Source of the DNA: Neptunomonas antarctica
GTDB lineage: Bacteria; Pseudomonadota; Gammaproteobacteria; Pseudomonadales; Balneatricaceae
Reading direction: 5' to 3'
Assembly: GCF_001305295.1 (NCBI RefSeq)
Contig: NZ_LJSI01000055.1
Span: forward strand, 96,323-160,322
DNA: 64,000 bases
The notes under the pieces were generated by a model that made no database searches, was not told the origin of the DNA, and saw only the letters and a program-made list of their open reading frames with translations. Shown piece after piece: positions 54,560 through 62,603 of this stretch (position 1 is the stretch's first letter; every line of letters begins with the position of its first letter). The translations under genes and the position numbers were made by a program.

Positions 54560-55252
54560 ATGAAACAAGATAAGTACTATATTGACCGCAAGTTTGAGAC
54601 TATCTTTAGAGATAGTATCTATTTTACAAAATCTGCGTTTGATGCCCTAGAAAATGAAAATAATACTGAAGAACAGCTTGCAAGAGCCGCGATACTCAAT
54701 CTTTCAATACTACCGGAGGTTGTCGCTAACTGTTTATTGGAAACTCTAAACCTGCCAAAAAATATTTTCAACGAAGTAGATAAATTCACTCCTATAAATA
54801 AGTATGATTTTTTCCTCTGGGAAAAGAAGAATCTAAAGCTGGATCGCGGCCTTCAAGAGATACAAAACATTCAAGAATTACAATCTATTAGAAATTTTAT
54901 GGTTCACCCTAAATCGAAAAAAGCAGAGTGGGTGACTGTGGATGAATTCACACGAACTGCTGATCTAGGGAAAACAAAATTACTAGAGATACCTTACAGT
55001 AGCGATGAATGGCAAGGTGATGACCCATTTATTGTCATGCGTGTTGTAATGGCTTTTTTTGATCACATATTTAGAGTTTTATGCGAATACACCCCTGGTG
55101 AAACTCAATACCTCTTATTCAACACGGGTGATAATATTGAAGGTCATCAAGTAGGATATTTCATTGATAGCGAATGGAAAAAAATTCAGGAAAAATGGTC
55201 ACTTAGAATGCGTTTTTTAGGTGTTGATTGTACTTCTGAGAAAAACATCTAA
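54560..55252 (+). CDS. Integron cassette 3: HEPN-motif protein
   Basis: 230 aa, mostly helical. R111-N112-F-M-V-H116 (SIRNFMVHPK) is an exact RNxxxH motif, the catalytic signature of HEPN ribonucleases common in toxin and antiphage systems, placed at the end of a helix as expected. The rest of the protein matches no family I know, and a single copy of the motif by eye is not proof. No antitoxin-like gene is adjacent. Possible role: RNA-cutting defence factor; a non-enzymatic HEPN or chance match are alternatives. Confidence 0.6.
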   Translation: MKQDKYYIDRKFETIFRDSIYFTKSAFDALENENNTEEQLARAAILNLSILPEVVANCLLETLNLPKNIFNEVDKFTPINKYDFFLWEKKNLKLDRGLQEIQNIQELQSIRNFMVHPKSKKAEWVTVDEFTRTADLGKTKLLEIPYSSDEWQGDDPFIVMRVVMAFFDHIFRVLCEYTPGETQYLLFNTGDNIEGHQVGYFIDSEWKKIQEKWSLRMRFLGVDCTSEKNI

Positions 55253-55333
55253 CAAAACAATAAACTATCGCTCGGGCCTCGCTGGGAACTCCGTCTGCTA
55301 CGCAGACGTCGTCCAATTATTGCAGCGTTAGTG
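55247..55333 (+). other. attC site 3
   Basis: R'' ATCTAAC, R' GTTAGTG. 87 bp, arms ACAATAA...TTATTG; core differs from the majority type. Confidence 0.82.
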
Positions 55334-55346
55334 GTCAAAAGGAATT

Positions 55347-55610
55347 ATGACTAAACCTATAAAAATATGGTTGGTGCTAATCTTATTACCAGTGCCATTA
55401 TATTTATCAATGTTTTTACTTGGTCTAATAGGACTGGCAAGTTACTGGGGCTATTACATGCCTCTTTGGGACTTAGGTGAACCTTTCTTTAGGTATTCAT
55501 CTGATACAGGTTGGTACTACCCAACAATATATGGGCACTTATTAGCAGCAATGATTTATTCCATAGTATATTGGTGTGGGTATCTTTTTTGGAAAGAGAT
55601 TCGCCGTTGA
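55347..55610 (+). CDS. Integron cassette 4: small membrane protein
   Basis: 87 aa with two hydrophobic helices (IWLVLILLPVPLYLSMFLLGLIGLA and HLLAAMIYSIVYWCGYLFW), so an inner-membrane protein with short loops. No family recognised. GGAATT before the ATG. Confidence 0.65.
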   Translation: MTKPIKIWLVLILLPVPLYLSMFLLGLIGLASYWGYYMPLWDLGEPFFRYSSDTGWYYPTIYGHLLAAMIYSIVYWCGYLFWKEIRR

Positions 55611-55617
55611 TGTTAAC

Positions 55618-55716
55618 CACTAACAAACAGTTGGTGTTCGCCCCTGCGGGGCTGGGACGGTTAAACTTCACTCGTTCCTCGTTGCGTTTCATCGCCCCAC
55701 AACAAAAGCGTTAGGC
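55618..55716 (+). other. attC site 4
   Basis: R'' CACTAAC, R' GTTAGGC; contains AACAGTTGG near the left and a GCCCC/GGGGC pair. Mixed type. Confidence 0.8.
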
Positions 55717-55740
55717 TTCAAAATCGAGGATAGGTTTAGA

Positions 55741-56442
55741 ATGGTTGCGTATATAGGAAGCAGTAGTAAGAAAAATGCAGGAAAACCTCTTTACCCACAC
55801 AAACATAAAGATGGCATGTATGTCGCATCACACTCTCGTTTTGAAAGGGATTATGTAAGGATCGAAACACTGGATCAACTTCAGGCATTGGTTGAGCTAG
55901 GGTATGGTGCTCGTATGTCTAACCCTGAGTTAAGACCAAGAGTTGCTGCTTCAATAATTGTTAGCAAAAACATTGATATCGAGGGCACTTTCTCAATCGA
56001 AAAAGAGCTGGGGGAAATCAGTAAGCTACCTGAGTTAGATATAGAGTTCAGCGCAAAAAGACGAGCAGAGCAGAGCTTGCTAAGAGCTCACTTACTAAAA
56101 GGTAGAAAGCTAGGCATATGTGCTATTTGTAATTCGCAATTACCGGAAAATATGTTTGTTGCAGCGCACATAAAACGCAGATCTAAGTGTACCCTCGAAG
56201 AAAAGCTCGACTTTGATGCTGTTGCTACACTGATGTGTAAACTAGGCTGCGATGACCTTTATGAAAAAGGTTACATTTATATAGACGATAAAAAAGTTCT
56301 ATCTAACTCCAAAGCTGAGACCACAGAGACACTTGATGTCGTAATTTCCTCTTTGGTTGGAAATGAAATTTCGAACTGGGAAGCTAGTAAAAAATACTAC
56401 GAATGGCATCGGGAAAAGTGGGGGCCCAAGAAAGAAGCCTAA
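55741..56442 (+). CDS. Integron cassette 5: HNH-endonuclease-like protein
   Basis: 233 aa. A C-terminal zinc-knuckle/HNH region has CAIC (127-130), AAHIKRRSKC with H143, and CKLGCDDLYEKGYI, the usual 'LC..HH..FD.G.I' region with the second His position Cys. N-terminal ~100 residues unrecognised. HNH cassette proteins of this shape resemble restriction endonucleases of unknown specificity. Whether it cuts DNA is inference. Stop codon lies within attC5. Confidence 0.65.
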   Translation: MVAYIGSSSKKNAGKPLYPHKHKDGMYVASHSRFERDYVRIETLDQLQALVELGYGARMSNPELRPRVAASIIVSKNIDIEGTFSIEKELGEISKLPELDIEFSAKRRAEQSLLRAHLLKGRKLGICAICNSQLPENMFVAAHIKRRSKCTLEEKLDFDAVATLMCKLGCDDLYEKGYIYIDDKKVLSNSKAETTETLDVVISSLVGNEISNWEASKKYYEWHREKWGPKKEA

Positions 56443-56535
56443 CAAGCTGTTAAACAAGGACAAAAAACAGTTGGTTTTGCTCCTTCGTCGCTAATTTTAA
56501 CCAACTATTTTTTGCCTGTTAACAGGGCGTTATGT
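56437..56535 (+). other. attC site 5
   Basis: R'' GCCTAAC, R' GTTATGT. Core AACAGTTGG...CCAAC with CTGTTAA/TTAACAG arms. Nearly identical to sites 7 and 8. Confidence 0.92.
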
Positions 56536-56577
56536 GTTCGGCAGCTTACATGTTGCAGCTACCAAACAGTTTATCCG

Positions 56578-57039
56578 TTAATGTTGTCCGACTTGATAAG
56601 ATCCAGCTTCAAAACCAAAAGGTTTTGCTAGACGATTCCAAGAATTAATTTGTACGATTGATAAGGTTAAATTTGCAACATCATCTTGGCTGAAATATTT
56701 ACTTAGGTTGGTAAACGATTGTTGCCTTTGAGCAGCTGTGTCATTTAGCATAGTTACAGACTCAGTCCATGCTAATAATGCTTGTTCAGAATCATTATAA
56801 AAATTCGTTTCTTTCCATACAGATGATGAATAAACACGTAATTCACTTTCACCTGCAGCAACTGCTTCTTTAAAGTGCATTTCAATGCAATAAGCGCACT
56901 GATTTATCATGGATACCCTGTATCTCAGCAGCTCCATAAAAGATTCATCAATAATGTTTAAGCTCTTGATGTGTTTCTCTGTTTGCACCATGCAGCTCAT
57001 TAAGTTCGCGGGTATATTTTCAAAAGGTATTCTTGGCAT
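56578..57039 (-). CDS. Integron cassette 6a: AhpD/carboxymuconolactone-decarboxylase-like protein
   Basis: 153 aa from MPRIPFENIP. CAYCIEMH (C48, C51, H55) is the AhpD-type redox motif. Probable peroxide- or alkylhydroperoxide-linked thiol reductase. It faces against the cassette orientation, so Pc cannot express it; it is divergent from the LysR gene in the same cassette. Confidence 0.8.
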   Translation of the reverse strand: MPRIPFENIPANLMSCMVQTEKHIKSLNIIDESFMELLRYRVSMINQCAYCIEMHFKEAVAAGESELRVYSSSVWKETNFYNDSEQALLAWTESVTMLNDTAAQRQQSFTNLSKYFSQDDVANLTLSIVQINSWNRLAKPFGFEAGSYQVGQH

Positions 57040-57104
57040 ATTTGTTCTCATTTGTGTAAGTGGATGACAGAGTGTTATTGTATAGCTACCAAGTAATGAT
57101 AAGA

Positions 57105-57117
57105 ATAGACGTTCTAT
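57105..57117. promoter_or_regulatory. Inverted repeat in the divergent control region
   Basis: ATAGA-CGT-TCTAT, a perfect 5-3-5 palindrome containing a T-N11-A LysR-type box (57106/57118), in the 112-bp gap between the divergent AhpD-like and LysR genes. Likely operator. Confidence 0.6.
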
Positions 57118-57151
57118 ATCAAACAATTTTGCACAAAACGCAAAGGATTCC

Positions 57152-58066
57152 ATGTTAAAGTTAGCTCGTATATTTTTAAAGGTGGTTGAGTTAGGTAGCT
57201 TTTCTAAAGCTGCCAAAGTGTTGAATATGGCCCCGTCATCCGTTACTCGTGCGATTGATAATCTTGAGCATGAGCTGAATTCCGAGCTATTTAAACGTAG
57301 TACACGTCAACTATTACTGACGGATAAGGGACATTTTTTTTTAGAGGGAGCATCTAATCTGGTTTCTGATTGTGACTCTTTACTTATGTCTATGGCAGAA
57401 AGTAGTAAAGAGCCTGAAGGAAATTTAAGAATTTCAGTATTTGAAAGTTTTGGTCGGTTGATTGTTTGTCCCATAATTCCTGATTTTTTGAAAAAATACC
57501 CAAAGATAACGATTGAGGTTGAGCTAGAAAATAAAGTGCTTGATTTATCCGCGGAAAATATTGATTTAGCTATTCGTATTGGAACTCCAAAAGACTCAAG
57601 TTTAAAATTTCGTAATATTATTCCAAATCATACCTTTGTTTGTGCGTCACCGGATTATTTGTCAACAACTGCCACTATTGAACAGCCTGAGGATTTATCA
57701 TTACATAATTGCTTAGTACTCAATCAAGAGAGGCAAAGAACTTACTGGCATTTTAAAAAAAGTCGCCGTAATGTTAAGGCTTTAGTTAGTGGTAATCTTA
57801 AATCAAAAGGTGGCACTCCATTATTAGAGGCTGCCTTATGCGGTCTTGGTGTTGCTCAGCTTTCAAATTGGATTGTATCTGATTATGTAAAAAGTGGGCT
57901 GCTTGTGGTTTGTTTGCGAGATTGGGAGCCACTTCTTAATGAGCAGTCTAGTGGTAGCGTTTATGGCGTATACAAACAAGGTATATATAAAAACCCAAAT
58001 ATAAGACTGTTTCTTGACTATCTAGTTGAAAAAACACATAACAAGTTGCTGCAACGGACGTGGTAA
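57152..58066 (+). CDS. Integron cassette 6b: LysR-family regulator
   Basis: 304 aa, wHTH (LGSFSKAAKVLNMAPSSVTRAIDNLE) and effector domain. Divergent from the AhpD-like gene, its probable target. The final residues THNKLLQRTW are encoded by the attC site, so the original gene ended differently or was extended by cassette formation. Confidence 0.88.
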   Translation: MLKLARIFLKVVELGSFSKAAKVLNMAPSSVTRAIDNLEHELNSELFKRSTRQLLLTDKGHFFLEGASNLVSDCDSLLMSMAESSKEPEGNLRISVFESFGRLIVCPIIPDFLKKYPKITIEVELENKVLDLSAENIDLAIRIGTPKDSSLKFRNIIPNHTFVCASPDYLSTTATIEQPEDLSLHNCLVLNQERQRTYWHFKKSRRNVKALVSGNLKSKGGTPLLEAALCGLGVAQLSNWIVSDYVKSGLLVVCLRDWEPLLNEQSSGSVYGVYKQGIYKNPNIRLFLDYLVEKTHNKLLQRTW

Positions 58067-58140
58067 ACTTGGCACTTTTTTTGAGAAACACTCAAAAAAA
58101 ATACGCCAAATTCACCACGCTGCTGAGCAGGGCGTTATGC
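58036..58140 (+). other. attC site 6
   Basis: R'' ACATAAC, R' GTTATGC. Long arms CGTGGT/ACCACG and GGC/GCC. Non-majority core. Confidence 0.85.
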
Positions 58141-58159
58141 AGCTAGGAGTAGATTCAGC

Positions 58160-58567
58160 ATGTGTCATAAATATAAAGGGAGTTGCTTATGTGGTGCTGT
58201 TTCATTTGTTGTAAATGGTTTTAACGAAAAAGCCGCTAACTGTCATTGCTCAATGTGCCGTAAATTTCATGGTGCTGCATTTGGGACATTAGTCGGTGTA
58301 ACAGGTTTAAATTGGCTTTCTGGTAATGAGAACTTAAAAGAGTTCGTTGCTGTTAATGGTACCGTTCGAACATTTTGTCAGGAGTGTGGCTCTAGTTTAG
58401 GATTTCGGGTTAAAGGAGCTCCTTCAAGTGAAATGGAATTGGCGATAGCTACTTTTGATGAAGCTATTCCTGTTGAAATTGATGCTCATATTTACATTGA
58501 TTACAAAGCAGATTGGTGTAAGTTGCAGGATAACTTGTCAAAGTTTGGAGAAGGACGGGTTGCATAA
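58160..58567 (+). CDS. Integron cassette 7: GFA/CENP-V-family zinc protein
   Basis: 135 aa with zinc cysteines CLCG, CHCSMC and CQECGS in the order of the glutathione-dependent formaldehyde-activating (GFA) fold. Substrate unknown; most members are not proven formaldehyde enzymes. Its stop codon lies in attC7. Confidence 0.88.
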   Translation: MCHKYKGSCLCGAVSFVVNGFNEKAANCHCSMCRKFHGAAFGTLVGVTGLNWLSGNENLKEFVAVNGTVRTFCQECGSSLGFRVKGAPSSEMELAIATFDEAIPVEIDAHIYIDYKADWCKLQDNLSKFGEGRVA

Positions 58568-58662
58568 CAAACTGTTAAACAAGGACAAAAAACAGTTGGT
58601 TTTTGCGCCTTCGTCGCTTATTTTAACCAACTATTTTATTGCCTGTTAACAGGGCGTTATAT
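58562..58662 (+). other. attC site 7
   Basis: R'' GCATAAC, R' GTTATAT; majority core, almost the same as sites 5 and 8. Confidence 0.92.
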
Positions 58663-58674
58663 AGCCTCAATAGA

Positions 58675-58983
58675 ATGGAGTTTGAGTTGAGATATTTCGT
58701 ATTAATTCTAGTATCAATACTTTCCTTTGCTGCAGGTGCGTTTTGGTTCAAATGGCAATTATTAGAATCAAAGCCTGTATCTTTAACTCAAACACTATCT
58801 GTGCAATCTTCTTCTGATAATATTGGTGTATTACCTAAAGGAACTATTCTTTATCCATACTCAGATGGCCCAGATATTGAAACTTATATTCTGTTTGTAA
58901 ATTCAAAATATTTAAACGCTATCGAAGCTGTGGGATTTGAAAATATAATGACAGTTGCTCCCCTAGATGGTTATAGTGAATAG
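58675..58983 (+). CDS. Integron cassette 8: small membrane-anchored protein
   Basis: 102 aa from the ATG at 58675; an open stretch further up reads through the attC and is rejected. One N-terminal transmembrane helix (YFVLILVSILSFAAGAFWF), then a short periplasmic or cytoplasmic domain. No family recognised. Confidence 0.6.
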   Translation: MEFELRYFVLILVSILSFAAGAFWFKWQLLESKPVSLTQTLSVQSSSDNIGVLPKGTILYPYSDGPDIETYILFVNSKYLNAIEAVGFENIMTVAPLDGYSE

Positions 58984-58986
58984 GCT

Positions 58987-59086
58987 ATATAACAAGAAAT
59001 TAAACAAGGACAAAAAACAGTTGGCTTTTGCTCCTTCGTCGCTTATTTTAGCCAACAATTTTTTGCCTGTTAATTGGGCGTTAGTT
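58987..59086 (+). other. attC site 8
   Basis: R'' ATATAAC, R' GTTAGTT; majority core. Confidence 0.92.
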
Positions 59087-59103
59087 TTCAAAAGGAGTTT
59101 GGC

Positions 59104-59433
59104 ATTAGTCTCAATATTTATATCGATAAAATCGAAAGTTTCTCTGAAGTGGAAAGGTGCGACTTTTTTCGAATTTTAGCTCACTCATTGACCGTATCTA
59201 TTAGAGTTTATCTTTACGATAACGAATTAGATGATGAAGAAAAATTGAATAGAGTAAAGTGGCTAAACGAGATATTACATAGAGTAATAACTAAAGTGTA
59301 CGTTAGGCCTTATGACAAAAATAATGTCGAAGGTTTCTTTGAAATGATGGCAGATTATATCGAAAAGAATCCTAATATATATGAGCAGCTGGAACATTGT
59401 TTCAATAAATCATTCCACCGTGTGCGTAGTTGA
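59104..59433 (+). CDS. Integron cassette 9: unknown protein, possible ATT start
   Basis: About 110 aa, helical, acidic; no family recognised. The open frame begins upstream inside attC8, with a TTG at 59074, but a perfect AAGGAG (59092-59097) is followed six nt later by ATT at 59104. I place the start there with low confidence; the alternative is the TTG. Confidence 0.5.
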   Translation: MSLNIYIDKIESFSEVERCDFFRILAHSLTVSIRVYLYDNELDDEEKLNRVKWLNEILHRVITKVYVRPYDKNNVEGFFEMMADYIEKNPNIYEQLEHCFNKSFHRVRS

Positions 59434-59434
59434 A

Positions 59435-59535
59435 AACTAACAAGCCATTCAAGCAGGACTTTTAACAGTTGGTTAGGTTCCGCTTCGCTTCACATTTTAA
59501 CCAACAATTAAAAGCCTCTTAATGGGGCGTTGGTA
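59435..59535 (+). other. attC site 9
   Basis: R'' AACTAAC, R' GTTGGTA; core AACAGTTGG...CCAAC. Confidence 0.88.
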
Positions 59536-59554
59536 TTTCTAGTTTAACTCTACC

Positions 59555-59583
59555 TTGACTTTCTGATATAAATAAAAATATAT
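59555..59583 (+). promoter_or_regulatory. Candidate internal cassette promoter
   Basis: TTGACT, 17-bp spacer, ATATAT in an AT-rich 156-bp leader of cassette 10; a second possible pair is TTGATA (59605) with TTATAA (59625). Suggests the two genes that follow have their own promoter. Confidence 0.4.
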
Positions 59584-59691
59584 GCATGAAAGCTGTATTT
59601 TATTTTGATACAATAATTACTAATTTATAAGGATCGGTAGTAATTTATTACTACTTAATAAACACATGCCGTGTTAACTAAAGGAAATAGT

Positions 59692-60162
59692 ATGAACAAG
59701 CAAGTACACCTTAAAAAATTCAAAACCAATGAACTTATCTTTAATGAAGAAGAAACTGTAGTTATTCTTAAATTCATTTTCAAAAATCAACATAACAATA
59801 TTGATTTACTTAATATAACTGATCCTGTGCGAGAATTTGCACAAGCTTTGCTTGTTGAAGCTGTTGATTCTTCTTATGCATTTGGTTTTGTAGATGCTCT
59901 ATTCAGATCAGTGACAAACCCAAGGGCAGGCGCAAAGAAGGTATTAACTAAATTTGGTAAAAAAGCATTAAAGCATTGGTTTAAACACACTAAAGGCCAA
60001 GATTTAATGTCTATAAAGATTTATGACAAAGTACGTGAGCAACTTGCATGGAAATTTGGACGTGTATTGCTTTTGCATGTTAATGGTGTTGCCAAACTAA
60101 ATGACAACCATTTTGGTATGCTCGCGTTTAATGACTCTGATAACAAAATTGTTTGGGGGTAA
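59692..60162 (+). CDS. Integron cassette 10a: unknown protein
   Basis: 156 aa, Lys-rich, with AAAGGA before the ATG. Central region GFVDALFRSVTNPRAGAKKVLTKFG is Gly/Lys rich. No family recognised. Followed 2 bp later by an ankyrin-repeat gene; the pair may be a toxin/effector and partner, which is speculation. Confidence 0.6.
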   Translation: MNKQVHLKKFKTNELIFNEEETVVILKFIFKNQHNNIDLLNITDPVREFAQALLVEAVDSSYAFGFVDALFRSVTNPRAGAKKVLTKFGKKALKHWFKHTKGQDLMSIKIYDKVREQLAWKFGRVLLLHVNGVAKLNDNHFGMLAFNDSDNKIVWG

Positions 60163-60164
60163 AA

Positions 60165-60692
60165 GTGAAAAAATCACTCTTTATTTTAATCCCGTTATCT
60201 TTTCTTATTATATATTCAATAATGGCAGTGTATTCACTATCTGAAAGCAACGTTGAAGATATCATTATTTGTGGTACGAATGATGATACTCACTATATTC
60301 CAGATAAAGCATGTGAATTGTACCTCTTTAATTTTAGAACTTCAGAAAATGATATTCAGTCCTTAGAATCGGGAGCTGGATTAGCATTTTTGTTTGGAAT
60401 TCAAGATATAAATAAGCGATATGTTTACCTTGAACATTTTTTGTCTAAAGGTGCCTCAATTGATGCTTTGAGTAAGGTTGATGGCCTTTCCCCTTTGCAT
60501 GCAGCAATATTACTTAACGACCTTAGACTTGTTAAGTATTTAATAGATAAGGGAGCAAACACAAGTCAAATCGAAGGAAATGATGAATTAACTCCTTTAA
60601 CTTTTCTACAAAAGCTCGAAAAAAATAATAAGCTCATTGATAGAACTCCTATAGCTAATGTTTTAACTTCTATCTATTCTAAATCCCAATAA
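60165..60692 (+). CDS. Integron cassette 10b: membrane-anchored ankyrin-repeat protein
   Basis: 175 aa, GTG start after a GGGG ribosome site. N-terminal hydrophobic helix (LFILIPLSFLIIYSIMAVY) and at least one to two ankyrin repeats (DGLSPLHAAILLNDLRLVKYLIDKGAN). Ankyrin proteins in accessory islands are often immunity or binding partners. Couples with the preceding gene. Confidence 0.75.
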   Translation: MKKSLFILIPLSFLIIYSIMAVYSLSESNVEDIIICGTNDDTHYIPDKACELYLFNFRTSENDIQSLESGAGLAFLFGIQDINKRYVYLEHFLSKGASIDALSKVDGLSPLHAAILLNDLRLVKYLIDKGANTSQIEGNDELTPLTFLQKLEKNNKLIDRTPIANVLTSIYSKSQ

Positions 60693-60760
60693 CAAGTTGC
60701 TCAACGGGGCTAAAAAGTTTGGTTTCGTGCTTCAAAAAACGGCTTACTGCAGATTGCCAG
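60686..60760 (+). other. attC site 10, left half only
   Basis: Starts CAATAACAAGTTGCTCAACGG like a normal R''/L'' end, but no complementary arm or GCGTTR end follows before the next ORF. The missing R' end may be the GTTATAC right of the IS (61995-62001). Confidence 0.55.
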
Positions 60761-60804
60761 TCAGAGTAAACTAATTATCAATAACATACACACAAGGGGA
60801 TTTT

Positions 60805-60951
60805 ATGTATTTCGTCACACAAGAATGGTTTACGTTAACAAGAAATAGAAAAAAATCAGATTTGAAGGCAGGTATAACTGCGTTTGAACAAGCGCGAGTA
60901 ACCAAGTTAGTTTCGCCTAGGGAACATGCGATTAAGTTAATAATTAGCTGA
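60805..60951 (+). pseudogene. Small ORF cut by the IS element
   Basis: 48 codons with AAGGGG upstream; the last ~10 codons are IS sequence, so the original C-terminus is lost. No family recognised. This and attC10 indicate a deletion or insertion in this cassette. Confidence 0.45.
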
Positions 60952-61989
60952 CAAAATATATAACTCTTACCAAGCGGACAATGTCAGTTCTAATTGCGCA
61001 TATTTCTTCCTTTTTTGACTGGCTTTTTGCATGTCTGGGCTTGTTAGCCAATATCCAGACGCATTTATCCTATGCCCTTAACATTTGATCCACGCGCACA
61101 ATGTTCGCTAACGCAAATAGCATGGCGAGTTTGCCGTCATTCTTTTTCAGGCCTCGATAACGTGCCTTGGTAAAGCCGAACTGGCATTTGATGATCCTGA
61201 AGGGATGCTCAACTTTTGCCCGAATGCTCGCCTTCTTATACTCAATATCCAATAACACTTTGTTGATCCGCGGATGCTTTTTCAGTGCTTTGACTTTGCT
61301 GGGGATGGTGGCGATATACCAGTCCACCTTAACCTCTTTCAGTGCATCACGTTTTTCAGCGCCTCTATAGCCGGAATCCGCAAACACAAAGGCTTCCTCT
61401 CCATGCAGTAAATGTTCCGCTTGATTTAAATCGTGCACATTGGCTGATGTGGTCGTGAGACTATGCGTAACACCTGTGCGGGCATCAACACCAATATGCG
61501 CTTTCAATCCGAAGTGCCATTGATTGCCTTTCTTGGTCTGATGCATCTCCGGATCGCGTGTACCCGCCTTATTCTTGGTCGAGTTCGGTGCTTCAATGAT
61601 GGTGGCATCCATGAGTGAGCCTTCTTTCAATAACACACCGGCGTCGGATAGCCAGCTGACGACTTCATCAAAAATAGTGCGGGCGAGATTATGCCTCTCC
61701 AGTAGGTGGCGGGAATTCATAATGGTAGTGTGATCTGGAATAGGTCGATCTAACGATAAGCCTGCAAACAGACGCATGGAAGCAATCTCGTAAAGTGCAT
61801 CTTCCATGGCAGGATCACTTAAGCTATACCACTGCTGCAAGCAATGAATCCGCAGCATCGTCATCAACGGATAAGGACGACGACCCTTTCCGGCTTTGGG
61901 GTAATAAGGTTCGATGATGGTCCATTAATTTATCCCTGAAAAGCTATGACGTGTATTATCTCATAGTGCGGGACTTAATCGCATGTTCC
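60921..61989 (-). mobile_element. Decayed IS5-family insertion sequence
   Basis: 17-bp perfect terminal inverted repeats (60921-60937 and 61973-61989) flanked by CTAG and TTAG, consistent with the YTAR target of the IS5 group. About 1.07 kb, shorter than the ~1.2 kb usual, because of a deletion at the transposase N-terminus. Right end lies one to two bases from an attC R' end. Confidence 0.85.
61070..61924 (-). pseudogene. IS5-family DDE transposase, N-terminally truncated
   Basis: Frame is open from a stop at 61925. The remnant starts [20 protein letters not shown] and continues through [16 protein letters not shown] to the end; roughly the first 40 residues are gone. DDE region intact ([29 protein letters not shown]). 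The element is unlikely to move by itself. Confidence 0.85.
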
Positions 61990-61994
61990 TTAGC

Positions 61995-62001
61995 GTTATA
62001 C
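61995..62001 (+). other. attC R' end remaining right of the IS
   Basis: GTTATAC preceded by TTAGC; a cassette junction whose left part is missing or lies beyond the IS. The next cassette gene starts 18 bp later. Confidence 0.6.
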
Positions 62002-62018
62002 CTATTGAGTAAGTTACG

Positions 62019-62603
62019 ATGGAGCTTGAAAATATTATAAAAGAGTTAGAGCAGCTTGGTATAGAAAACGACCAAGCTCAAACGGATAAATCAAATAAAT
62101 ATCTCAATATCACCAGAGATACAGGTGAGTTTCTATCTGTTCTTGTTAAGGCGACTGGTGCGAGTAAGATTCTAGAGATAGGTACATCAAACGGGTATTC
62201 GACAATTTGGCTAGCATCAGCGCTCCCAAAAAGCGGGATGGTCTACACAGTCGAGTCTAACCCTCAAAAAGTCACAGAAGCCGCAGTGAACTTTGACAAA
62301 GCCAACGTAAGTTCAAAAATTATCCAGTTAGTGGGAGACGTTAGTGAAGTCCTAGGCGAAGTTACCGAAAATGTGGATTTTATATTTCTTGATGCCGACC
62401 GAAAAACATATGTGGCTTTAGCTGAACGACTGTTTAATCTACTTAATAATGGTGGTCTGCTCGTTTGTGACAATGCCACTTCCCATAGTAACGAGCTTGA
62501 AGCGTTCACGGCTTGGTTAAAGAATCAAGACAACCTAATTACTTCATTGGTACCAGTGGGTAAAGGTGAGTTGCTCGTTTATAAAGGTGAAAAACAGGTA
62601 TAA
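62019..62603 (+). CDS. Integron cassette 11: class I SAM-dependent O-methyltransferase
   Basis: 194 aa, COG4122/catechol O-methyltransferase type. ILEIGTSNGYSTIWLA is the SAM motif I, and DFIFLDADRKTY carries the metal-ligand Asp. Substrate unknown. Stop codon lies within attC11. Confidence 0.9.
   Translation: MELENIIKELEQLGIENDQAQTDKSNKYLNITRDTGEFLSVLVKATGASKILEIGTSNGYSTIWLASALPKSGMVYTVESNPQKVTEAAVNFDKANVSSKIIQLVGDVSEVLGEVTENVDFIFLDADRKTYVALAERLFNLLNNGGLLVCDNATSHSNELEAFTAWLKNQDNLITSLVPVGKGELLVYKGEKQV

Noticed and set aside
58639..58674. N-terminal extension of cassette 8 starting inside attC7
   Set aside because: It translates the attC R' arm; the ATG at 58675 gives a normal membrane anchor.
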